Positions 8,517-17,390 of a DNA stretch of 64,000 nucleotides are shown here, piece after piece (the first letter of the stretch is position 1; each line of letters opens with the position of its first letter). The notes under the pieces were generated by a model, which was not told the origin of the DNA, did no database searches, and worked only from the letters and a program-made list of their open reading frames with translations. The position numbers and the translations under genes are program-made. Origin of the DNA: Shewanella sediminis HAW-EB3 (lineage in GTDB: Bacteria; Pseudomonadota; Gammaproteobacteria; Enterobacterales; Shewanellaceae); the NCBI RefSeq assembly GCF_000018025.1, contig NC_009831.1, forward strand, positions 3,100,001 to 3,164,000. The letters run 5' to 3'.

Positions 8517-8588
8517 TTCTAAAAATCAAAGTACCGGAACAAATACTCGCTATTCTCTCGCATTTGTCCGGTACTTTTGGCGTTACGG
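8517..8588 (+). other. attC site of cassette 4
   Basis: TTCTAAA (8517-8523, one base off the complement of GTTAGAA) and GTTACGG (8582-8588) bound a strong hairpin. The arm AAAGTACCGGAACAAAT pairs with ATTTGTCCGGTACTTT leaving one unpaired A, the extrahelical base that orients integrase on attC hairpins. This is a textbook attC structure although distinct in sequence from its neighbours. Confidence 0.85.
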
Positions 8589-8661
8589 TACATCGAATTG
8601 CCATACTTTCCTTAATGCCAATAATCATTTTCAGAGCTTATGCTCTAACGCATTTCTGTCC

Positions 8662-10815
8662 GTGCGACCTGAAGTCGTATGAAGCGCTGTTCACCGCGAT
8701 AAGAGTGAACCATCTGTATCACCAGATGACCCTAAGACTCTGAATAAAGCAGCGAGTCTGACAATGTAACGAAGTCCATTGGACGGGAACAGAATCGTGA
8801 GAGGATGTTCCTCCTGATAACCACAATCGGGTAAGTGCTAGGGTGTCAGTATGATGAACGTAAGTGAATCCATGTAAGGTGCGTTATATGCGAAACAGCG
8901 GAAGTGGTTTATACGCTGTGGCCAAAAGGCAACGAGAGTTGGAAAGAAATTGGACAGTATTCTTTCGTGATCAAATAACTCTCCGCACTATAGTGGGCAT
9001 CTAACCTGACGTTGCGCGACATACGGAACAGGGTAAGCCTGTATTGCTCCCTTTGGGAAAGCGGTCTGCGAAGGCTGCCGATAGTAATGCAGGTAAAGGA
9101 GGCTAGAAAAAGCGAAGGCCGCATTGTAATGATGCGGATACAGGTTGTTATCTGGCGCGAAAGCGAGCTGACTTCTAGCTGGTCTCCCGTTGCAAGATGA
9201 TTTGAAGAACTTTATTCAAGGAGAAACGCAAATGATGACTTCAATCGAAGTTAGTGCACCTCCTGACAGCGCTCAATGGCAATCCATTAACTGGAAAGCG
9301 GTTAAGCAACACGTATTAAAGCTTCAAATGCGCATTGCAAAAGCAACCCGAGAAGGTAAACACGGCAAGGCGAAAGCATTGCAGTGGATATTAACTCACT
9401 CTAAATCAGCTAAATTGCTTGCTGTTAAAAGAGTTTCTCAAAACAAAGGCAGCAAAACACCTGGAATCGACGGGATCATTTGGAACAGTGATGCTCGTTG
9501 TATAGGTGCGGTCAATCAACTGAGTAGAAAGGGCTATCATGCCAAACCGCTCAGGCGTATCTACATCCCCAAGAAAAACGGCAAACTCAGACCTTTAGGC
9601 ATTCCCTGCATGATAGATAGAGCGCAGCAAGCGCTTCATCTTCTCGCCTTGGAGCCTATTTCGGAAACGGTGGCCGACCTCAATAGCTATGGCTTTCGAC
9701 CTAACCGAAGCGCAGCAGATGCAATTGCACAGTGCTTCAAATGTTTATGCATGAAGTGCTCTAGCCAATGGGTTCTTGAGGGTGACATCAAAGCTTGTTT
9801 CGATAAGATAGGTCATCAATGGCTCATCGACAACATTCAATTAGATAAGCGAATGCTGAAACAATGGCTTGGATGTGGTTATGTTGATAAAGGATTGTTC
9901 TACAAAACAGCAGAAGGAACACCGCAAGGTGGGATAATCTCCCCAACGCTGATGTTGCTGACGCTGGCTGGGTTAGAGCAGTTGGTTAAGTCTATTGCTT
10001 GTAAAACAGGGAATAGAGTCAACTTTATCGGATATGCAGACGATTTTGTTATCACAGGTTCTTCGAAGGAAGTGCTCGTTAATGAAATCAAGCCGCAGCT
10101 AATTGGTTTTCTACAGGAAAGAGGCTTAACACTCTCTGATGAGAAAACGCACATAACTCATATCGATGATGGTTTTGACTTTCTGGGATTCAATCTTAGA
10201 AAGTACAAAGGCAAACTGCTCATTAAACCGAGCAAGAACAACGTTCTATCATTTTTGAGTAATCTACGTGAATTCATCAGAAAACATCCAACAATCCCCG
10301 TTAACGATTTAATCAAAATATTGAATCCGAAACTGAGAGGATGGGCGAACTATTATCGCCACAGTGTTGCTAAGCAAGTTTTCGGTTATGTAGGCCATCA
10401 ACTTTTCTGGTTGTTATGGCGTTGGGCAGTTAGGCGTCATCCAACTAAAAGTAAAGACTGGGTGAGGCGTAAATATTATTTGGACGGTAAGGGACAATGG
10501 CAATTTCATGGTTGGCATAAAATAGCGAACATGGATTGTCGATTTAACCTTGTCCAAATAGCTCAAACGCTCATAAAAAGACATGTAAAAATCAGAAGCG
10601 CAGCCATACCTTACGACCCAGAATACGAAGCTTACTTAAGTAAGCGGAAATGGGCTAAGCAAGGCAGAAACTCTTGGTTCGAACCTGTTTTAGCTGCGAT
10701 GTAGGGTGCTGGGTAACAGAACACGCCTTAGTGGAGGCTTGAGCCGTATGCAGTGAAAGTTGCACGTCCGGTTCTTAGGAGGGCGGCACTTGGTAACAGG
10801 TGCCGCCTATCCGAC
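8662..10815 (+). mobile_element. Complete group II intron
   Basis: The 5' end GTGCGACC at 8662 is the group II consensus. Domain V is the 34-base hairpin at 10741-10774 (GAGCCGTATG ... CGTCCGGTTC). Domain VI follows with a GGAGGGCGGC / GCCGCCTATCC stem bearing the bulged branch-point A, and the element ends in CCGAC at 10815. Candidate exon-binding sites fit: GGACAG at 8952-8957 complements CTGTCC just 5' of the splice site (8656-8661), and ATGCG at 8888-8892 complements CGCAT (8649-8653). An intact reverse-transcriptase gene lies in domain IV. The element is therefore probably still mobile. Exact ends are inferred, good to a base or two. Confidence 0.9.
9232..10704 (+). CDS. ltrA: Group II intron reverse transcriptase/maturase
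   Basis: From ATG 9232 (AAGGAG nine bases upstream) the product is 490 residues. It has the RVT_N region (QWQSINWKAVKQHVLKLQ), RT motifs including KLRPLGIPCMIDRAQQ, GFRPNRS, EGTPQGGIISP and the catalytic FIGYADDFVITG (Asp270 and Asp271), and a maturase X domain (NPKLRGWANYYRH). The C-terminus ends soon after IPYDPEYEAYL with no CxxC/HNH residues, so the DNA endonuclease domain is absent. It should splice its own intron and retrotranspose it, using strand opening or a hairpin target for priming. Confidence 0.93.
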   Translation: MMTSIEVSAPPDSAQWQSINWKAVKQHVLKLQMRIAKATREGKHGKAKALQWILTHSKSAKLLAVKRVSQNKGSKTPGIDGIIWNSDARCIGAVNQLSRKGYHAKPLRRIYIPKKNGKLRPLGIPCMIDRAQQALHLLALEPISETVADLNSYGFRPNRSAADAIAQCFKCLCMKCSSQWVLEGDIKACFDKIGHQWLIDNIQLDKRMLKQWLGCGYVDKGLFYKTAEGTPQGGIISPTLMLLTLAGLEQLVKSIACKTGNRVNFIGYADDFVITGSSKEVLVNEIKPQLIGFLQERGLTLSDEKTHITHIDDGFDFLGFNLRKYKGKLLIKPSKNNVLSFLSNLREFIRKHPTIPVNDLIKILNPKLRGWANYYRHSVAKQVFGYVGHQLFWLLWRWAVRRHPTKSKDWVRRKYYLDGKGQWQFHGWHKIANMDCRFNLVQIAQTLIKRHVKIRSAAIPYDPEYEAYLSKRKWAKQGRNSWFEPVLAAM

Positions 10816-10835
10816 ACAAACGCCTTAGAACACAT

Positions 10836-10872
10836 AAAAAAGCCGCACCCCCTGAAGGGAATTGCGACTTTG
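10836..10872 (-). terminator. Terminator downstream of the universal stress protein gene
   Basis: On the minus strand an AAAGTCGCA arm pairs with TGCGGCTTT around an inner CCCTTCAGGG hairpin, ending in six T. It ends leftward transcription of the sulP-usp pair and separates it from the intron. Confidence 0.65.
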
Positions 10873-10979
10873 TTTACTTTGTTTACTTTGCTTAATTGGG
10901 AGTTGAGTTGGCTTGATTCGAGCTTCAACTGACCAGTCTCAGCACTCTCAACTTCATTCTCAACTCCTTTGAATGCCTA

Positions 10980-11825
10980 TTAACGGATCAGCAGTAGCGG
11001 AACCGCACTTTTAACCAGCACTTCGGTCGTATTGCTGCCGACAAAGAACTGTCTCAGTTTTGAGTGGCCGAAAGCCCCCATCACAATCATGTCCAGTTGC
11101 TGCTCTTGCTGGTAATTAAGCAGCGCCTCATCGACGCGCCCGGACAGAATATTCTCATTCACGCTAAGCCCGGCTTCTCGAAGTCGCATAGCCGCCTGAT
11201 CGAAAGCCGTGCTCTTATTGCCCGCTTCATCCACCATAACCAAATGACACTCAAGCCCGGCAAGTAAAGGCGTATTCATTGCCTTTTCAATCAGCTTCTC
11301 ACTGGTTGCACTGCCATCAAAGGCAATCATGTAGGAGCTAGGCGTCACAAACGTTTCGCTGACCACTAAGGTATGCGCTTTAATGGAGCGAATAACACTT
11401 TCGAGCTGTGAGCCTATGTTTTTACTGGTGCTATGGTCTTCACCCGACTTACCAATCACTAATACCCTTAACTCACTTTCTAAATCGATTAGACTCTCTT
11501 GCAGGCTGCCATGACGTTGCAATTTGCTGATCTCTTCGACACCTTTGGCGCGAGCCCACTTCCTAGCGTCTTCAAGCAATTGCTTACCATGCTTAAGGGC
11601 GACTCGGCTTCGGGTTTCATCGAGTTCCACCAGCTCATTGAGGAGTTCCTCTTGAGTCCCCAAACCTATCTGCCCTGACAATTCACTCACCACAGGTCTC
11701 GTGGTTTTATCGAGTACATGCAGTAAGATAAGGGGGGCGTTAACCTTCTGTGCAACCCAAGCACTGGCTTCGCAGGTTGCCAGAGTCAATTTTGAGCCAT
11801 CTATACAAGCGACGATATTCTTCAT
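10980..11825 (-). CDS. Tandem universal stress protein (UspE-like)
   Basis: From ATG 11825 the product is 281 residues; a 13-codon upstream extension overlaps the transporter gene and is rejected because AGGA lies eight bases before this ATG. There are two Usp domains. The first begins MKNIVACIDGSKLTLAT and the second begins SYMIAFDGSATSEKLIEKA. The second ends with IVMGAFGHSKLRQFFVGSNTTE, a G-x2-G-x9-G-(S/T)-like nucleotide-binding signature. It sits 13 bases after the SulP gene in one operon, a common pairing in which the stress protein may regulate or sense for the transporter; that role is inference. Confidence 0.88.
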   Translation of the reverse strand: MKNIVACIDGSKLTLATCEASAWVAQKVNAPLILLHVLDKTTRPVVSELSGQIGLGTQEELLNELVELDETRSRVALKHGKQLLEDARKWARAKGVEEISKLQRHGSLQESLIDLESELRVLVIGKSGEDHSTSKNIGSQLESVIRSIKAHTLVVSETFVTPSSYMIAFDGSATSEKLIEKAMNTPLLAGLECHLVMVDEAGNKSTAFDQAAMRLREAGLSVNENILSGRVDEALLNYQQEQQLDMIVMGAFGHSKLRQFFVGSNTTEVLVKSAVPLLLIR

Positions 11826-11838
11826 TTGTCTCATCCTA

Positions 11839-13326
11839 TTAGTGTCCAGCCAGTAATTTTTCAACTTCTTCAGGTTTATCGTGCACTCCGAATTTGTCGA
11901 CGATAGTGCTCGTAGCTTGATTCATACCGATGAGGTTAACTTGCGTCCCCTCTCGGCGGAATTTAATCACCACTTTATCCAATGCAGACACCGCACTCAC
12001 ATCCCAAAAGTGGGCTGCCGACAGATCAATCGTTACCGTCTCTAACACCTCTTTGAAATCGAATGACTCGATAAATTTATCTGATGATGCGAAAAATACT
12101 TGCCCGACAACTCGATATTCACGGCTATCACTATTTGCAATATCATCTCTGACCACCATCATACGACTAATCTTATTAGCAAAGAATAGTGAGGCAAGCA
12201 GCACACCAATAAACACACCAATGGCTAAATTATGCGTCACGACCACTATGACTACCGTGGCTAGCATAACAATGTTGGTCGACAGTGGATGTTTTTTCAG
12301 ATCGGTAATTGAACGCCATGAGAAGGTACCGATTGCCACCATAATCATGACCGCCACTAATGCTGCCATTGGGATCTGTTTTAACCAAGGCCCAAGAAAT
12401 ACCACCATAATTAACAGATATATACCCGCCGCTAAAGTGGATAAGCGTCCACGTCCACCGGACTTGATATTGATCATCGATTGACCAATCATGGCACAAC
12501 CCGCCATACCACCAAGAAAGCCAGTGAACATGTTGGCAATACCTTGACCCTTACACTCGCGATTTTTATCACTCTTGGTATCGGTCAGGTCATCGACAAT
12601 CGTCGCCGTCATCATTGACTCTAATAAGCCCACCACAGCAAGACCCATGGAATAAGGCAATACAATCAATAAGGTTTCCAGATTTAACGGCACATCGGGC
12701 CATAAGAAAATCGGCAAGGTATCAGGTAAATTACCCATATCGCCGACAGTACGCACGTCAATATTAAACAACATGGTAATAGCGGTTAACGCAATAATAC
12801 AGATCAACGGAGAGGGAATTAATTTGCCGATAATCGGCAGGTATGGAAAGAGATAAATAATACCAAGACCAGCCACTGTCATGGCATACACATGCCAGGT
12901 CACATTGGTGAGTTCCGGTAGCTGGGCCATAAAAATCAATATTGCCAGCGCATTAACAAACCCGGTTACCACAGAGCGCGACACAAAACGCATCAAGCTA
13001 CCCAGTTTTAAGTAACCCGCTAAAATCTGTAGCAGCCCCGTTAACACGGTTGCAGCCAGCAAGTATTCTAAACCATGCTCTTTAACCAATGTGATCATCA
13101 GCAGCGCCATCGCACCGGTTGCCGCAGAGATCATTCCGCTGCGGCCACCAGTAAAGGCGATCACTACCGAGATACTAAATGAGGCATATAACCCCACTTT
13201 CGGGTCAACACCCGCAATAATAGAAAATGCGATAGCCTCGGGAATTAACGCTAACGCGACAACGATACCCGCGAGCAAGTCGCCACGGATATTGGACATC
13301 CAATCAGTTTTAAAGTTTTTTAACAT
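11839..13326 (-). CDS. SulP-family inorganic anion transporter with STAS domain
   Basis: The start MLKNFKTDWMSNIRGDLLAG at 13326 is preferred to an ATG nine codons upstream. The 495-residue protein has about 10-12 membrane segments with the SulP signature near the N-terminus (IVVALALIPEAIAFSIIAG and GLYASF), and ends in a cytoplasmic STAS domain (about residues 400-490; FDFKEVLETVTIDLSAAHFW). SulP proteins of marine bacteria carry sulfate or bicarbonate; the substrate cannot be told from sequence. It is co-transcribed with the universal stress protein gene downstream. Confidence 0.9.
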   Translation of the reverse strand: MLKNFKTDWMSNIRGDLLAGIVVALALIPEAIAFSIIAGVDPKVGLYASFSISVVIAFTGGRSGMISAATGAMALLMITLVKEHGLEYLLAATVLTGLLQILAGYLKLGSLMRFVSRSVVTGFVNALAILIFMAQLPELTNVTWHVYAMTVAGLGIIYLFPYLPIIGKLIPSPLICIIALTAITMLFNIDVRTVGDMGNLPDTLPIFLWPDVPLNLETLLIVLPYSMGLAVVGLLESMMTATIVDDLTDTKSDKNRECKGQGIANMFTGFLGGMAGCAMIGQSMINIKSGGRGRLSTLAAGIYLLIMVVFLGPWLKQIPMAALVAVMIMVAIGTFSWRSITDLKKHPLSTNIVMLATVVIVVVTHNLAIGVFIGVLLASLFFANKISRMMVVRDDIANSDSREYRVVGQVFFASSDKFIESFDFKEVLETVTIDLSAAHFWDVSAVSALDKVVIKFRREGTQVNLIGMNQATSTIVDKFGVHDKPEEVEKLLAGH

Positions 13327-13775
13327 TGAACTCTCAGTTTTTGCACGGCGCAAGGCACCAGAAGTTAGATCTGGAGTGTGGTTCGTGCTTCTTTGATAAA
13401 ATTTTGGCGCGGAAAATAGTCGTAAAAAGACGACAAAGAATTAACAAGCGCAAAGAATAAGCATGGTGCTTAGGTAGCAATGAAAGCTATAGGGAGGGCG
13501 GAACGTTAGGGCGGCGTAATTAACACAGTGATCAATATCCTCTGAATGAAACGAAACTGCATTCTACGCCCAATATTTTGTAGATTGAATACCTGCGATC
13601 ACTTTTTTTCACTATTTCGTATTTACGCTTTTTTATTCAGACGATTTAGTACTCAAGCGGTATGTACAGAAATAGGTAACCACTGGGCTATGTGTCATAT
13701 AGCCCGTAGCCTGGCGACATAAGCATAACGGGTATGTTTGACTATCACATTAAAATCAACTTTAAAATCCGCAGG
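13327..13775. other. Intergenic region between pirin and sulP genes
   Basis: This 449-base AT-rich stretch holds the sulP promoter region on its right-to-left side and a 7-bp inverted repeat, GGGCTAT (13685-13691) with ATAGCCC (13699-13705), that may help end the pirin transcript. I see no gene in it. Confidence 0.45.
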
Positions 13776-14519
13776 TTACGGCAAGTTAAATATTAATGCC
13801 GTCGCTTGACTGTCAGATGCGTTCACAAAGGTAATGGCTTGCATTTCGGTTATTTTAGCCCCATCACCTGCCGTTAACAGGTTATCTTCAATAGACAGTT
13901 GACCCGCAACATGGTGGACATAAATATTACGTCCGGCTTCAATTTGATAAACCTGTTCAGATTTAGGCGCCAGAATTAATTGCGACAGTGTCGCATCTTG
14001 CTTCAGTTCGAAGCCCCCCCGCTCACCTCTCTTTTCACCACCCTTCTCCCCCCTGTTTTCACTACCCTTCTCTCTATAAGGCGATGCAATTGTGGTTAGC
14101 CCTTCGGCCTGTCCAAAGTTTTTTTGTTGGTATCCGGGTGTACCACCTAAGGTATTAGGTTGGATCCAAATTTGTAAGAACTTCAGTGGCTCCGTCTGTG
14201 AAGCATTGTACTCGCTGTGGGTGATGCCGCTTCCGGCAGACATCAGCTGAAATTCACCCGCAGACAATACCTTAATGTTCCCTTCACTGTCTTTATGGGC
14301 TATCGACCCCGATTGCACATAGCTGATGATCTCCATATCACGATGACCGTGAGTAGAAAATCCCGCTCCCGGAGTGACCAAATCATCATTAATCACCCTC
14401 AGTGCTGAAAACCCCATATGCTGCGGATCGTAATAATCACCGAATGAAAATGTATGTTGGCTGTTTAACCAACCGAAATTGGCTTTGCCTCGTTGCTGTG
14501 CAGGACGTAATGAAATCAT
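13776..14519 (-). CDS. Pirin family protein (cupin-type)
   Basis: The 247-residue protein begins MISLRPAQQRGKANFGWLNS and carries the pirin metal site: His57 and His59 in GFSTHGHRDMEIISYV, then His101 and Glu103 in GITHSEYN. Pirins bind Fe or other metals; bacterial YhhW-type members can oxidise quercetin or bind dehydrogenases. The linker between the two cupin halves holds an unusual low-complexity, highly charged insertion (about residues 149-169, rich in Gly, Glu, Arg, Lys) made of repeats of a GEKRG-type unit. It lies 90 bases downstream of doxX, and both probably answer to the divergent LysR gene. Confidence 0.9.
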   Translation of the reverse strand: MISLRPAQQRGKANFGWLNSQHTFSFGDYYDPQHMGFSALRVINDDLVTPGAGFSTHGHRDMEIISYVQSGSIAHKDSEGNIKVLSAGEFQLMSAGSGITHSEYNASQTEPLKFLQIWIQPNTLGGTPGYQQKNFGQAEGLTTIASPYREKGSENRGEKGGEKRGERGGFELKQDATLSQLILAPKSEQVYQIEAGRNIYVHHVAGQLSIEDNLLTAGDGAKITEMQAITFVNASDSQATALIFNLP

Positions 14520-14609
14520 GATGTTGCTCCTATTAGCGCAATATATACCTTGCCGAGGTTAAAACAACTCGTAAAAACGGCTAGTAAAAACAGCTCGTAA
14601 AAAAAACGA

Positions 14610-15053
14610 TTAAGACAATTTGGTCATTAGCGCGTTATCTAAAGCGACTTTACCTGAGCCAGAGAATGCTAACGACACGCTGGAAGCCAGCAGTGCTAAA
14701 CCAAACTCATAACCATTGTTCGCCATAAATAAGCCGTTAGACAGATGCACACTGACAATGGCAACAATCATAGTAAAGGCTAAGATAACTGCCGAGGGGC
14801 GAGTCAATAAGCCCAGTAAAATGAACAGGCCACCGAAAAACTCTGCACCGCCCGCAAGAAAGGCCATTAATATGCCTGGTTCAATGCCGATTGAAACCAT
14901 CCACTGCCCGGTGCCTTCGAGTCCATATCCTCCAAACCAACCAAAAAGCTTCTGAGCGCCGTGGGCCATAAAGATGATCCCGACAGGCACACGAAGTGCG
15001 AGTGAACTAAAACCTGCTGTCGAATGTGTTAACTGCTTAAGTAGTGCTTTCAT
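14610..15053 (-). CDS. DoxX family membrane protein
   Basis: This 147-residue protein has four hydrophobic segments and the DoxX pattern: LALRVPVGIIFMAHGAQKLF near the N-terminus, EFFGGLFILLGLLTRPSA in the middle and NGYEFGLALLASSVSLAFSG at the end. DoxX proteins are integral membrane proteins of respiratory or redox-stress complexes. It is divergent from a LysR gene with 158 bases between start codons and is followed by the pirin gene, an arrangement seen in many proteobacteria as a small redox-responsive unit. Confidence 0.88.
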   Translation of the reverse strand: MKALLKQLTHSTAGFSSLALRVPVGIIFMAHGAQKLFGWFGGYGLEGTGQWMVSIGIEPGILMAFLAGGAEFFGGLFILLGLLTRPSAVILAFTMIVAIVSVHLSNGLFMANNGYEFGLALLASSVSLAFSGSGKVALDNALMTKLS

Positions 15054-15211
15054 GTTTGTATCCTCAATAAATTTGCATCTTGTCTGTTTCAGGTCTGTAT
15101 CTGTTAGTGAGCTTCCTCACCGGTTGATAAACAGTATATTGGGGCTTGACCGGATAAAAAATCGGAATAAACTGATATGTAACTTCAAAATATTTGAACA
15201 AAGGAGTTAAG

Positions 15212-16105
15212 GTGCATAATGCCATTACAATCGATGCACTGCGGGCGCTGGATGCCATAGTTCGCAAAGGCAGTTTTGCAGCGGCAGCATCTTCGTTATA
15301 CAAGGTGCCCTCGGCACTGACCTATACGATAAAAAAACTTGAAGAAGATATCGGGACAGCGCTGTTTGATAGAAGCAAACAGCGGGCACATTTAACCCCT
15401 GCGGGTAAGTTAGTGCTGGAACAGGGGCGAGAAATTCTACTGGCCACCAACCGATTAGTGGATTCGGTACAGCAACTGGAATCTGGATGGGAGGCTGAAA
15501 TTCGCCTCTCCAGAGATACCGTTATTTCACCAATGCCGCTGTTTAACTTGGTTAACCAGTTCAATCAACTTGAACATAGTGTCAATATCAGCTTAGACGT
15601 TGAAGCAGTAGGCGGCGGATGGGATGCACTACACAGCCGCCGGGCCGACATTGTTATCGGCGCTTCGGGTGAACTGCCAAGGGGATTGTTTCAAACCCAT
15701 AAGATTGGCGAAGTAGCTTTTGTGTTTGCCGTTGCCCCGCATCATCCTTTGGCCTTTGTCGATGGTGTGCTCGACGCCGATCTGTTAACCCATTATCCCG
15801 CCGTCGTGGTGGCCGACACCTCACAGATATTACCCATTCGCGATAGTGGTGTGTTTAAGAGTAAACAGATGATCCGCGTCAATACCATGGAGGCTAAGCT
15901 CGCGGCTCAACTCCAAGGTTTGGGGATCGGCTTCCTGCCCCTGCATATGGCCAAACCCTACATTGATCGGGGTGAGTTAATTCAAAAGCCCTGCTCTATC
16001 CCCAGACAAAACCAAAGTTTGTATATCGCCTGGCATAAAGATCAGCAAGGCCGGGCGTTTGAATGGTTTATCGAACATCTGCCCAAAATGGATTGGGGGT
16101 TGTGA
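15212..16105 (+). CDS. LysR-family transcriptional regulator (next to doxX-pirin)
   Basis: I start it at GTG 15212, five bases after AAGGAG, giving 297 residues; the upstream TTG in the open frame overlaps that ribosome site. The N-terminal winged helix-turn-helix spans about residues 8-65 (ALDAIVRKGSFAAAASSLYK, then PSALTYTIKKLEEDIGTALF). The rest is the periplasmic-binding-protein-like effector domain. Divergence from doxX argues for control of the doxX-pirin operon and itself. Confidence 0.92.
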   Translation: MHNAITIDALRALDAIVRKGSFAAAASSLYKVPSALTYTIKKLEEDIGTALFDRSKQRAHLTPAGKLVLEQGREILLATNRLVDSVQQLESGWEAEIRLSRDTVISPMPLFNLVNQFNQLEHSVNISLDVEAVGGGWDALHSRRADIVIGASGELPRGLFQTHKIGEVAFVFAVAPHHPLAFVDGVLDADLLTHYPAVVVADTSQILPIRDSGVFKSKQMIRVNTMEAKLAAQLQGLGIGFLPLHMAKPYIDRGELIQKPCSIPRQNQSLYIAWHKDQQGRAFEWFIEHLPKMDWGL

Positions 16106-16135
16106 AACTGTTCGACGTCCCCTTCTGTTGTTCAA

Positions 16136-16190
16136 TAATAAATGGGGTCGGGTTAAATTAAATTTTAGCCTTTCCCTGACCCCTTTATTA
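16136..16190 (+). repeat. REP-like palindrome with GGGGTCGGG core, left flank of the AOR block
   Basis: TAATAAATGGGGTCGGG (16136-16152) and CCCTGACCCCTTTATTA (16174-16190) form a long imperfect inverted repeat around an AT-rich loop. GGGGTCGG followed by a TAA-rich tail is typical of bacterial REP-type palindromes. A related half (GGGGTCGGAGCTAATTAAG) lies at 23033. Just to its left CCCCTTCTGTTGTTCAA (16119-16135) recurs near-exactly at 23274-23290. Confidence 0.6.
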
Positions 16191-16245
16191 ACTTATCAAC
16201 CTATTATTATCTTAATGGTATCGTTAACCTACCCTTTCCAGCCCC

Positions 16246-16986
16246 TTAAAATTTAATATCCAAACCAAAGCTGAAGATAGTTTCTTCATCATTAATCGAC
16301 CCGTTTGCTGCAAACTCACCAAACACTTCGGTTCGTGTGTATTGCCCCTTAAAATATACCGTAGCAGGGGAATTTAATATCGTACTGTTCATGCCCTGAG
16401 TCCAGCAAAGATCATACATCTCCATTTCCACGCCATCGAAAGAACGACCACCGAATATTTCGATAAATGTAAAGTGAGTTTCGTTCCATGGATGTAAGAT
16501 ATACAAATTTAAACTGGAAAGATGGCTGTTATTTCCACCACCAAACTCCTTGGGGACATCGGTGCGCAGCGAATTTTTTTCATCCAGGGCCAGATAACTG
16601 TAATTAATACTCGGAAAGAACAATGTGTTACCATTGTCAGCGGTAATCGGTAGCATATATCCTACAGTATTCAGTACAGATTCATTCTTGGTGGAAATAA
16701 TATCGGCATAGATCCCCCCAAAACGGTCATCAAAATTTACAAATCTAAATCGACCGTCATTCGATGACGTCTCGAACTCTAACAAAAAAATCACTTCGTT
16801 TTCATTTTCCCCATACCAGTTTTTGGCACCGTTACCAAAGGCCAGTTTCAGCTCACCATGGTGGTCTACTTCGACACCGACTTTTCCTGAAGCATTTCTC
16901 GGGTCTTTTGTGTGGCGTTCCTGTGCTACAGCGCCACCGGAAATAAATATTGTTCCAATCAAAGTAACCAATAAAGCATTCTTCAT
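16246..16986 (-). CDS. Exported outer-membrane-type protein, unknown
   Basis: The start at ATG 16986 begins a good signal peptide (MKNALLVTLIGTIFISGGAVAQ); 33 upstream in-frame codons look non-coding. The mature ~224 residues have alternating polar/hydrophobic strands with aromatic residues (FFPSINYSYLALDEKN, NLYILHPWNETHFTFIEIFG) and finish with FSFGLDIKF, a beta-barrel-like C-terminus. This suggests an 8-12-strand outer-membrane barrel. No family is recognised. It lies at the downstream end of the AOR operon on the same strand, but 404 bases away, so it may be a separate unit. Confidence 0.7.
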   Translation of the reverse strand: MKNALLVTLIGTIFISGGAVAQERHTKDPRNASGKVGVEVDHHGELKLAFGNGAKNWYGENENEVIFLLEFETSSNDGRFRFVNFDDRFGGIYADIISTKNESVLNTVGYMLPITADNGNTLFFPSINYSYLALDEKNSLRTDVPKEFGGGNNSHLSSLNLYILHPWNETHFTFIEIFGGRSFDGVEMEMYDLCWTQGMNSTILNSPATVYFKGQYTRTEVFGEFAANGSINDEETIFSFGLDIKF

Positions 16987-17390
16987 TTTATTTTCCAATT
17001 CATTATCATTATAAGGAAATATCAATAACCAAACCAAACGGCTTGTATTTATATATTCGATGAATTCATGGTTCAGTTCTGACAAATGAGTGATGCATTT
17101 TTGAATTAGCCGCCAGTACGGAGAGATACGCCAATATCTACATCAAAACTATTGATATAAGAATCACGCGTAATATTTATTATCAAACTGGTAGCCGTCA
17201 CTTATGACATTTAACATGATGTTTAAATGTATTCTGAATACTTTAAATCCGTTAGGAGGTGCCGTGTGAGGTTATTTTTACTACACGAATGACTTCAGGG
17301 TTTAGCTTATGACTTTAATTGAAAAATTATCTTTTGATATTAGCCGGTGTGGCCAAATTTAAATTTAGCCACACCAGAAGCATACCTTAA
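16987..17390. other. Intergenic region between the AOR operon and the exported protein
   Basis: The only structure I see in these 404 bases is the hairpin at 17346-17375. The part near 16987-17100 should contain the promoter of the exported-protein gene. No gene is supported. Confidence 0.4.
17346..17375 (-). terminator. Hairpin at the end of the AOR operon
   Basis: GGTGTGGC (17346-17353) and GCCACACC (17368-17375) pair around an AAATTTAAATTT loop 16 bases past the last gene. No strong T run follows, so termination may be weak or the hairpin may protect the 3' end. Confidence 0.4.

Noticed and set aside
8425..8682. 85-codon frame over the end of cassette 4 and the intron start
   Set aside because: It overlaps the better membrane-protein frame, an attC hairpin and the 5' splice site.
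9012..9200. 62-codon frame upstream of the intron RT
   Set aside because: It falls in structured intron domains I-III and has no ribosome site of note.
11064..12484. Several plus-strand frames, one of 184 codons
   Set aside because: They are antisense to the well-supported usp and sulP genes and have no motif.
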